Source: Planctomycetaceae bacterium (GTDB taxonomy: Bacteria > Planctomycetota > Planctomycetia > Pirellulales > Thermoguttaceae). Taken from it: 5,979 nt of DNA. A program made the position numbers and the translations under genes. Position 1 is the stretch's first letter. Each line of letters opens with the position of its first letter. Location of the stretch: contig JAITKS010000281.1 in NCBI GenBank assembly GCA_031278315.1, positions 1-5,979 on the forward strand. The letters are read 5' to 3'. This document shows positions 1 through 5,449 of the stretch, piece after piece. Below the pieces are notes generated by a model that made no database searches, had not been told where the DNA came from, and worked only from the letters and a program-made list of their open reading frames with translations.

Positions 1-252
1 AGGTTGTCTTTTTTGTTTGAATCGGTAGAATACTCGCCGAAATAATTTGAATCAGATCGCAAGTTTTTGCTCTCATGCTTCCAACACCATCCGGATTACC
101 GGCTGGAAGTTATGAAAAACCTAATGGTTCATTGCGTTTCCCGAAAGGGGGCGTTATGCATTAGGCTTGCGGGTTTCAGGGTTTGCGCTTGCGCTTACTT
201 TGCTGCGTACTATTGCGCGGCTCGTCCATGTGGTGTGGATGTGAAATTCGCT

Positions 253-284
253 CGGAGCAACGTAGCGTTCCCCGTTTTTTTTTT
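253..284 (+). terminator. Possible intrinsic terminator: weak hairpin plus T10
   Basis: CGG at 253-255 can pair with CCG at 272-274. The stem continues A256-T269, G257-T268 and C258-G267, with a two-base bulge, and is followed at once by ten T residues (275-284). The position suits termination of transcription coming from the left, before the mod gene. The stem is short and bulged. The T10 tract also lies in the loop of a competing inverted repeat, GCAACGTAG at 257-265 against CTACGCTGC at 285-293, with one mismatch. The terminator call is therefore tentative. Confidence 0.3.
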
Positions 285-299
285 CTACGCTGCGTTTTC

Positions 300-329
300 T
301 TGACGGTCTGCTTTTCGTAACTTGAAAGG
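300..329 (+). promoter_or_regulatory. Possible mod promoter -35 and ribosome binding site
   Basis: TTGACG at 300-305 is a near-consensus -35 hexamer just after the T10 tract. No good -10 box lies at the expected distance (the sequence near 322-328 reads TTGAAAG), so the promoter is uncertain. The ribosome binding site is more convincing: GAAAGG at 324-329 sits six bases before the ATG at 336 and supports that ATG as the original start of the mod remnant. Confidence 0.3.
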
Positions 330-335
330 CAGAAT

Positions 336-759
336 ATGACCTCACAAAATTCAAAATCAAATCAGAATAAAATTAATAGCGGCGGATTAAAATCTGCAAT
401 CGCTCACAATAATTCTGTAAAACCAAATAGCAATTTAATTCAAACACTCAAAATTGCTCTTCCGCAATTTTTTGATTCAGATAAGAAATTTCAAACAGAT
501 AAATTTCTCGCTGAACTTCAAGAAAATAATATCGCCGAATCACGCGACGGCTATAAACTCGGTTTCGTCGGTAAAGATTACGCACGATTACGCACGATTA
601 CAAACCGGTTGCAAACCCGAAACAATGATCGCTCCCGATGTCAAACACAACTCTCACAACGAAAATAAAAACAGCGAAAATATCTTTATTACCGGCGATA
701 ATCTCGAAGTGTTAAGACATCTGCAAAACGCTTACATCGGAAAAAAAAATGCTATTTAG
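336..759 (+). pseudogene. Type III restriction-modification methyltransferase (Mod), N-terminal remnant, frameshifted
   Basis: This is the broken front end of a type III adenine-specific methyltransferase gene, the modification and recognition subunit of a Mod/Res complex. From ATG 336 the frame reads through LIQTLKIALPQFF, DGYKLGFVGKDYARL and then, after a shift into another frame, QTGCKPETMIAPD, NSENIFITGDNLEVL and RHLQNAYIGK. These blocks match the conserved region ahead of the catalytic motifs in Mod proteins. The frame change is explained exactly by a 10-bp tandem duplication at 581-600: removing one copy restores a single frame of 137 codons. The remnant ends at an A9 run (741-749) followed by TAG TAG, where Mod proteins normally continue to the DPPY catalytic motif. 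The catalytic motif, the SAM-binding FxGxG segment and the target recognition domain are all absent. About 34 residues precede the usual family start, so the native start may be internal. No methyltransferase activity is possible. Confidence 0.9.
581..600 (+). repeat. Exact 10-bp tandem duplication causing the mod frameshift
   Basis: CGCACGATTA occurs twice back to back at 581-590 and 591-600, preceded by a further partial copy, GATTA, at 576-580. With one copy the protein reads GKDYARL-QTGCKPE, as expected for Mod. With two copies it reads RTITNRL and reaches a stop at 666-668. A ten-base unit changes the frame by one, so gain or loss of a copy by slippage would switch the frame off or on. 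Confidence 0.9.
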
Positions 760-835
760 TAGTAACAAGAAGAATATAAAATGTTGCCGATAACTTGTGT
801 TTTTGAGCAGAGCAATACAAAAGCTTGTTAGGACA

Positions 836-2722
836 TTATGAATCCATTTTATAAAATACAAATCCATTCGGTAATTTAATATTTGGCATCCATAGAGGTT
901 GACCGTTCCAGCCGAGTTCGACTTCACCCGTCAGGCGGTACATTATCAGAGAAATACTGCTATCGTAGTTGTCAAATTCTTTTCTGTTTGTCGGTGTTAG
1001 CATTGTTCCTGTTTTTCTACTAATTTTATGTCCGCTACTAACAAACAATTTGGCATCTTTAATTTTCTCTTTATCAGCAATCATTTTTATTGCCTGAATG
1101 TATATTAGCGAATCCCAATCAGTATCTTTTTCGCTTTCAATATGCGACAAAATTTGGATAATCAAATCAATTTTTACGTCTTGTGTTTTTTTTCCAATAA
1201 AATTGCCTAAAAGTGTATCGAGTTCTGAAAGCGTTTTATTAACAGGAAAGGCGGCAAAATAATTTACTCCGCCTGTAATACAAGATAATTGACTACCGTC
1301 AATAACATTATTGCGGGTCGGTTTGATACCGTTTGCATAGAGAATATGCATGGCGTCAAGTCCTTTTTCGGTGATTTGTTTAACGAGAACTTTTTGTGAT
1401 TCATTCAACTCCTGAAACCGTTTAAAAACGGAGAATGGCATAAAAAGACGTATTAGTCCTCTATCTCTATCATATCCAAACATTCGGCAGTGTTGCCAAT
1501 AAGTATCCGCCTGTATTGTTTTGGCTGTCCGAGAATAATAAACTGTTTGCAGATTCGGGAATGTAATACCGCGCCCTAAAATATTTCCTCCGATGACTAT
1601 GTTATAACCGGTTTCTACATTTGTATGCGTATCAGTTTTAGAGTTCATTACGTAACGGTTTATTTCATTGCAACAAAGCAGGTCTTTAATACAATCGCAG
1701 ATATCGTCAAATAGTTGTATTTCGGGTTTTGTTGTGTAGAGATTATTCCACTCGCTTTTTATACCTGCTTTTATAGAATTATCATTGTCGTCGAGACCTT
1801 GCCAAATATCGTTGAAAATTCTGCTTATTTTTTCTGATACCGTGTTATGATCTTTTATTTTCGTACTGGGATGAATCAGAAAATTACAAACATCTATTCC
1901 TGTAAGTTTACAGTGTGCGCATACAACAAGAAAATTTAGAATTGCCTGATTGAGCCAAGAATCAATCTCCGAATCGGGATCGATTACTGAAACCATTTCT
2001 GTACTATCAATTTCTATAATACAATACGGCTCAGGCTTCGAAAAGAAAAAATCCCCGCCAAGATACGTTTTGCCCGGTCGAAAGTAAATCACAAAAGATG
2101 GTTTATAGGCAGACTCTTCAGTTTGCAGCAAAACAGCCTGCGGTGTAGCCGTAACCTGCAAGTAAATACAAGAATGACCGTTTGACCGAATATCGTTTAT
2201 ATGTTGATTTATGACACTAATGTCGTCTTGGTTAATTCTCGTGTTGAGGCTTGCAGCATCCGCCTCATCATCAATTATCATTATCACTCTGTCTTTTAAG
2301 TAATTAGTTGCTAATAATTCGTTACGCCACTTTTTCAGTACTGTTGTATTTTTTTTCAAAACGATGACAACAGGTTGACGCATTTTATTTATTTGAAAAG
2401 GAACAGTGCCGTCTTCCGAACAAACACACATTGCGTCCATTAAACCATCTAATGCTCTTTTATATGTTTGTTTTTGCAACCGATTATTATCGGTTGTCAG
2501 TACAATGAATACATCAACCCCTTTATCTGCAGATTCTGCAATGATACCTAACATTTGGCCAGTTTTACCGCTTTGAACTTCGCCAAGCAAAAGCCCATTA
2601 ATCCGGCTTTGGAAATCAAATTCGTCAAGAACCTGCCGTGAAAATTCATCAGCTGTCTCTTTGACAATTTGTTTAACCTCATCAATTTTGATCGTATTGA
2701 GATATGATTTAAGAAATGTCAT
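836..2722 (-). CDS. Z1-domain superfamily II ATPase/helicase of the restriction operon
   Basis: Predicted ATP-dependent motor of the restriction system (628 residues). Visible motifs in order: Walker A GEVQSGKT (47-54), Walker B IIDDEAD (149-155), motif III VTATPQA (190-196), then the Z1 region with motif V GGNILGRGITF (378-388) and motif VI QADTYWQHCRMFGYDR (404-419). The set is complete, so ATP hydrolysis is likely. Motif VI differs from the more usual QMGRWFGYR of the family but keeps Q404 and the arginines R413 and R419. The last 200 residues have no motif I recognise. An earlier in-frame ATG at 2749 exists, but I chose 2722: its ATG overlaps the preceding stop (TAATG) and has GGAG at 2733-2730, seven bases away. 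It is the last gene of the operon. Z1 proteins are known partners of Dcm, Vsr, PLD nucleases and MutL/MORC-type ATPases in restriction islands; the exact role here is inferred. No clear terminator follows before the mod remnant. Confidence 0.88.
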   Translation of the reverse strand: MTFLKSYLNTIKIDEVKQIVKETADEFSRQVLDEFDFQSRINGLLLGEVQSGKTGQMLGIIAESADKGVDVFIVLTTDNNRLQKQTYKRALDGLMDAMCVCSEDGTVPFQINKMRQPVVIVLKKNTTVLKKWRNELLATNYLKDRVIMIIDDEADAASLNTRINQDDISVINQHINDIRSNGHSCIYLQVTATPQAVLLQTEESAYKPSFVIYFRPGKTYLGGDFFFSKPEPYCIIEIDSTEMVSVIDPDSEIDSWLNQAILNFLVVCAHCKLTGIDVCNFLIHPSTKIKDHNTVSEKISRIFNDIWQGLDDNDNSIKAGIKSEWNNLYTTKPEIQLFDDICDCIKDLLCCNEINRYVMNSKTDTHTNVETGYNIVIGGNILGRGITFPNLQTVYYSRTAKTIQADTYWQHCRMFGYDRDRGLIRLFMPFSVFKRFQELNESQKVLVKQITEKGLDAMHILYANGIKPTRNNVIDGSQLSCITGGVNYFAAFPVNKTLSELDTLLGNFIGKKTQDVKIDLIIQILSHIESEKDTDWDSLIYIQAIKMIADKEKIKDAKLFVSSGHKISRKTGTMLTPTNRKEFDNYDSSISLIMYRLTGEVELGWNGQPLWMPNIKLPNGFVFYKMDS

Positions 2723-3762
2723 TATTCTACTCCATAATCTAGATACCAAGTATCTGGTATTGATGTTTTTGTCATTGTAAAACCAGTTCTACCATACTGT
2801 TTTTGGGTAGATTCTGTAACAAATTCGCCGATTTGCAATACGCCGCTTTTTTCCATTCTTCCCTTCAGCCATCTTCCCATTATTTTCAAATCTTTAGCCG
2901 ATCGAAAATTTTTAGCATAATCACCATTGGCTTTGCATTTAAACCTATATCCATCATCAGTAACTACAGTGAACAGTTGATTTTTTCTAGGATAATTCCC
3001 ATCGCTTGTAACTTCTGTTGAGACGATGATATTTGCTTCGTACCAATCACGCGGGCGTTCGAGACCGTTTACCATTCTTGGTTTGCCAAAATAACAATTC
3101 AGATGGCTTTTTTTTTCAGGCTTTACTTGGATATCAAAAGATACTTTTGTTAGTTTTTTTCTAACATCCGCTAACTCTGCATCCGTTAATTGGGTAACAT
3201 CCAAATAACCCAAAAACAAATTATCCGGTTCTAATATTTTGATAGCAGATTGATCTACTTGTTGAATCGGGACACAATACTTGTCTTGTAAGTTCGATAG
3301 GAATGTTTCGATCTCATCGTTAACCGCTTCTCCGTTTATTAGGACATCTGTGTCATATATTTTATCCGGCGTATTTATCTTTGTCAGATTGCTTGAACCA
3401 ATAATAGCGGAAAGGATATTATCTATTCCGCGAAAAGAGTACACCTTGCCATGGTACTTGGAACGATTGGCGACGAAAACATTACCGCATTGTTTCTCTA
3501 AAAGCAATTTTCCGAATTTTAACAAAGCGTTGTATTGTGCAACTGAAAATCCGTCAAACAATCCCATTCCGGCAATGAGGTTTAGTTCCTTGTTATAACC
3601 TTTTTCGTAAATGCCTAATAAATCGGCTATAGCATCTTCCGAAATATAACCGCTTGCTATTCGGATATGTTCAGCACTTCCTAACAATGAAAAGAAAATT
3701 TCTGGGAAAGAATGATTCTTGGTTTGCAATGGCGGATAATTTGAGTTGAGAAGTTTAATCAT
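2722..3762 (-). CDS. NgoFVII-type restriction endonuclease, phospholipase D (PLD) superfamily
   Basis: Likely the cutting subunit (346 residues). The N-terminal half carries a PLD-type active site: H104-G-K106 within KYHGKVYSF, followed by AIIGSSNLT with G122, S123, S124 and N125. This is the HxK...GSxN signature of nucleases such as BfiI and NgoFVII, which act as dimers without a metal ion and share one active site. The C-terminal part (about 219-344) resembles the DNA-recognition domain of the NgoFVII family, with FTVVTDDG (264-271), IMGRWLKGRM (294-303), KQYGRTGFT (321-329) and a final TWYLDYG. The length fits the family and nothing appears broken. The start overlaps the end of the methyltransferase gene by 8 bp (ATGATTAA), lies at the end of an A7 run and has no ribosome binding site, which suggests translation by re-initiation after the methyltransferase. 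Characterised NgoFVII recognises GCSGC, but the target of this protein cannot be read from the sequence. A DNA-repair PLD protein is a less likely alternative. Confidence 0.88.
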   Translation of the reverse strand: MIKLLNSNYPPLQTKNHSFPEIFFSLLGSAEHIRIASGYISEDAIADLLGIYEKGYNKELNLIAGMGLFDGFSVAQYNALLKFGKLLLEKQCGNVFVANRSKYHGKVYSFRGIDNILSAIIGSSNLTKINTPDKIYDTDVLINGEAVNDEIETFLSNLQDKYCVPIQQVDQSAIKILEPDNLFLGYLDVTQLTDAELADVRKKLTKVSFDIQVKPEKKSHLNCYFGKPRMVNGLERPRDWYEANIIVSTEVTSDGNYPRKNQLFTVVTDDGYRFKCKANGDYAKNFRSAKDLKIMGRWLKGRMEKSGVLQIGEFVTESTQKQYGRTGFTMTKTSIPDTWYLDYGVE

Positions 3763-4864
3763 TTTTTTGTAAGTTAAAATCGTATTCTAATTGTTCTTGA
3801 ATTGTAAGGTTTTGTAACTTCTTGTTAATTTTTTTCAAATCGGTCTGTTCGTATCGTCCATCAAAAAGCGGTAAAAGATTTTTGGCAATCAGAACAACAC
3901 CATCAGGCGGAACAGCATTACCGATCTGGCGGCGGACTTCAGAGACAGACCCCTCAAAAGTAAAATCATCATTAAATGACTGTAATCTTGCACGTTCTCT
4001 GTTACAAAGAGGTCTCGGTTCAGAATAATGATACCCCCACGTACCGCCTCCTCCAGCTGCGATAATCGTTTTGGCCGGTTCATTACGGTGCAAACGGCGA
4101 TATACATGACTAATCAACCCTTTTACATAATACGGGCTGTCTGAGGGAACATCCTTGAAATTTCCGCCTTCGGGAATCAATTTTAGCATTTCACGAGTCT
4201 TTTCTGCAATGTTTATTTCGTTTGGATTGTAATCACAGACTTTCTCAACTCCCTTTAATGCTTTACCAGCCGTCTTATATTCATTTTTTCGTCCTTTACC
4301 GTGCGTGGGGACAGGATGGACAAAATGAAACCCCGTATCAAGCCGAATACCAACAATAATCACTCGTTCCCGAAATTGTGGTACTCCGTAATCTGCAAAA
4401 TTGTATAGTTGAATTTTGACGAGATAACCATCTCCTGATTCACGAAATCCTTTCAGAATTTGTTTCATTGCGTGTCCCTTATTCGCCGTCAACAATCCCT
4501 TTACATTTTCAGCGACAAAGGCTTTGGGTTTCTTTGCATCAACAAACCGCAAATAATGCTGATAAAGATTTCCCCTAATACCATTGAGACCAGGACGTTT
4601 CCAAACAACAGAAAAATCTTGACATGGAAATCCGCCGACTATTAAATCGCAATCTGGAATCTTTTCATCAGTCGGATCAATATTGGCGATGTCGTTCTGT
4701 TTAACATCCGCATCCGGAAAATTATTTTTGAACGTTTTGACTGCCCATTCGTTGTTGTCATTCGCCCAAACCGTTTTGTAACCGGCAAGGTGAAACCCCC
4801 AGTCTAATCCTCCGCAACCAGAGAAAAGCGACAAAATTTCAGGTTTTATGTTCACTTTCGGCAT
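3755..4864 (-). CDS. DNA (cytosine-5)-methyltransferase
   Basis: Transfers a methyl group from S-adenosylmethionine to cytosine C5 in the system's recognition site, protecting host DNA (369 residues, normal for the family). The conserved motifs are present in the standard order: motif I LSLFSGCGGLDWGF (11-24), motif IV GGFPCQDFS with catalytic Cys81, motif VI ENVKG (119-123), motif VIII QFRERV (163-168), motif IX ending in RERARLQSF (289-297) and motif X QIGNAVPP (313-320). The target recognition region lies between motifs VIII and IX, about 185-285, and contains a glycine stretch, AAGGGGTWGYHY (269-280). No key residue is missing, so the enzyme should be active. Its ATG lies inside the 3' end of vsr (13-bp overlap), with AGGG at 4876-4873, eight bases upstream. 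Placement ahead of the nuclease gene in the operon fits a need to protect DNA first. The target sequence cannot be predicted safely. Confidence 0.96.
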   Translation of the reverse strand: MPKVNIKPEILSLFSGCGGLDWGFHLAGYKTVWANDNNEWAVKTFKNNFPDADVKQNDIANIDPTDEKIPDCDLIVGGFPCQDFSVVWKRPGLNGIRGNLYQHYLRFVDAKKPKAFVAENVKGLLTANKGHAMKQILKGFRESGDGYLVKIQLYNFADYGVPQFRERVIIVGIRLDTGFHFVHPVPTHGKGRKNEYKTAGKALKGVEKVCDYNPNEINIAEKTREMLKLIPEGGNFKDVPSDSPYYVKGLISHVYRRLHRNEPAKTIIAAGGGGTWGYHYSEPRPLCNRERARLQSFNDDFTFEGSVSEVRRQIGNAVPPDGVVLIAKNLLPLFDGRYEQTDLKKINKKLQNLTIQEQLEYDFNLQKND

Positions 4865-5286
4865 ATTTTTTTCCCTAATACCGATTTTATAAATGTTTCA
4901 AATTTCTTTAAAACTCCGTCTAAATCTTTCAGTTCGCATTCCCAAACAGTGAAAATGCGCCAACCGGCACCTTCTAACTTTATCCGATTTTCTTTGTCCC
5001 GTGCAATGTTTCGATCAATTTTGGCGTTCCAGTATTTTTTATTAGTTTTCGGTTTGTTACCTCGCCGGCAGTTCTGGTGTCCATGCCAAAAACAACCATG
5101 TATAAAAACAACTGTGTTATATTTTTTCAAAATTAAATCTGGTTTACCCGGTAAAGTTTTATCGTGAAGCCGATAGCGAAAACCTGCTCGATGAATTAGT
5201 TTACGAAATGTAATTTCTGGAGCAGTCTCTTTAGAATGAATACGGCTCATATTCCAAGAGCGTTTTTCCTTTGTCAAATGATCCAT
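4852..5286 (-). CDS. vsr: Very short patch repair endonuclease (Vsr family)
   Basis: Nicks DNA 5' of the T in T:G mismatches that form when 5-methylcytosine deaminates, which starts repair of the methyltransferase's own target sites (144 residues, typical length). Visible features: the N-terminal MSRIHSKETAPE segment with E24, FRYRLHDKTLPGKPD with the catalytic aspartate D50, then the core FIHGCFWHGH-QNC with H63, C65, H68, H70 and C73, and VWEC with C117. These match the catalytic and zinc-binding residues of the E. coli enzyme (D51, H64, C66, H69, H71, C73, C117), and W67 matches the tryptophan that intercalates at the mismatch. All key residues are present. It is the first gene of the operon and runs into the methyltransferase gene. 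The start at 5286 has only a weak AGG at 5298-5296. Vsr-like proteins in some defence islands may act as nickases in restriction rather than repair, so a direct defence role cannot be excluded. Confidence 0.95.
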   Translation of the reverse strand: MDHLTKEKRSWNMSRIHSKETAPEITFRKLIHRAGFRYRLHDKTLPGKPDLILKKYNTVVFIHGCFWHGHQNCRRGNKPKTNKKYWNAKIDRNIARDKENRIKLEGAGWRIFTVWECELKDLDGVLKKFETFIKSVLGKKICRK

Positions 5287-5316
5287 GTATATCTGCCTAC
5301 TAATCTCAAACGTAAT

Positions 5317-5341
5317 ACGACCGGTCTCACAGACCAGTAGT
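5317..5341 (-). promoter_or_regulatory. Inverted repeat over the predicted start of transcription (candidate operator)
   Basis: On the minus strand the centre reads CTGGTCT-GTG-AGACCGG, and the arms extend outwards to 11 positions each (5331-5341 and 5317-5327), with one mismatch and one G-T pair around a three-base loop. The perfect 8-bp palindrome GACCGGTC (5319-5326) lies inside it. The element begins four bases after the predicted -10 box and lies about 30 bases before vsr, so it would cover +1. It could be a repressor site, a methyltransferase autoregulation site or a hairpin in the 5' leader. The sequence does not distinguish these. No C-protein gene is present in the cassette. Confidence 0.55.
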
Positions 5342-5344
5342 ATG

Positions 5345-5373
5345 ATTTTATTCTAAATTACAATTGCCTACAA
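5345..5373 (-). promoter_or_regulatory. Predicted promoter of the vsr operon
   Basis: On the minus strand TTGTAG (5373-5368) and TAAAAT (5350-5345) are separated by exactly 17 bases, which resembles a sigma-70 promoter with a good -10 box. Transcription would begin near 5338 and leave a leader of about 52 bases before the vsr ATG. It is the only well-spaced strong match in the 163-base gap between the res remnant and vsr. Confidence 0.55.
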
Positions 5374-5389
5374 TGGGGTATATCAGATT

Positions 5390-5418
5390 ACATTAGGGAA
5401 CTTCTAAAAAACCTACAA
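5390..5418 (-). promoter_or_regulatory. Weaker second promoter-like site with the same -35 sequence
   Basis: The word ATTGTAGG (minus strand) occurs twice, at 5419-5412 and 5374-5367. The upstream copy provides a second TTGTAG -35 hexamer (5418-5413), with TAATGT (5395-5390) 17 bases later as a poor -10 box. It may be a tandem promoter or simply a repeated regulator site. The weak -10 box makes promoter function doubtful. Confidence 0.25.
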
Positions 5419-5449
5419 TAAATCAAAACTGTTTTCATAAATATCTTAA

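Larger units (their letters stand above)
1..335. other. Gene-free upstream region with a GC-rich block
   Basis: No gene can be supported here. Frame 1 is open from the window edge to a TAA at 43-45 and could be the last 14 codons of an upstream plus-strand gene, but that is too short to judge. An 8-bp direct repeat TTTGAATC occurs at 16-23 and 46-53. An interrupted inverted repeat lies at 78-109 (CTTCCA with TGGAAG, enclosing CCGG-ATTA-CCGG). From about 111 to 274 the base composition rises to about 53% G+C (64 of 120 bases over 121-240), well above the neighbouring genes, and G/C-rich words such as TTGCGCTTGCGCTTAC recur. Open frames cross this block on both strands, but they have no ribosome binding site and give arginine- or cysteine-rich low-complexity products, so I treat them as non-coding. 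The block may be an intergenic repeat of the host genome; this is inference. Confidence 0.5.
750..5449. other. Inserted restriction-modification cassette replacing mod/res sequence
   Basis: The limits are set by where type III coding similarity stops and restarts. On the left, Mod-like reading ends after NAYIGK at about 740-750. On the right, Res-like reading starts with FSKWTLREGWDNPN at 5450. Between them lie four minus-strand genes unrelated to a type III system. I see no transposase, integrase, tRNA gene, clear terminal inverted repeats or target-site duplication. The lost segment should have held most of mod and the Walker A and B part of res, so this is a replacement, not a clean insertion. 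Both edges carry AAAATG-like sequence (746-751 and 5455-5460), which would fit short-homology or homology-flanked recombination. The exact breakpoints are uncertain by several bases. Confidence 0.7.

Noticed and set aside
67..360. Open frames of 78 and 68 codons on opposite strands in the upstream region
   Set aside because: They overlap each other within the GC-rich block, lack ribosome binding sites and encode low-complexity sequence. Neither resembles a known protein that I can name with confidence.
751..835. Intrinsic terminator downstream of the Z1 gene
   Set aside because: I found no stable stem followed by a T run on the minus strand. The ACAAGCTTTTGT region forms only a weak, short pairing.
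2723..2749. Longer Z1 protein starting at the ATG at 2749 (nine extra residues)
   Set aside because: The ATG at 2722 has GGAG at a seven-base spacing and a TAATG overlap with the preceding stop. The longer start would give a 28-bp overlap and an N-terminus that only reads the PLD gene in another frame.
750..5449. Cassette as a transposon or insertion sequence
   Set aside because: No transposase, integrase, clear terminal inverted repeats or target duplication is visible. The TATTTA words near both ends are too short and too AT-rich to count.
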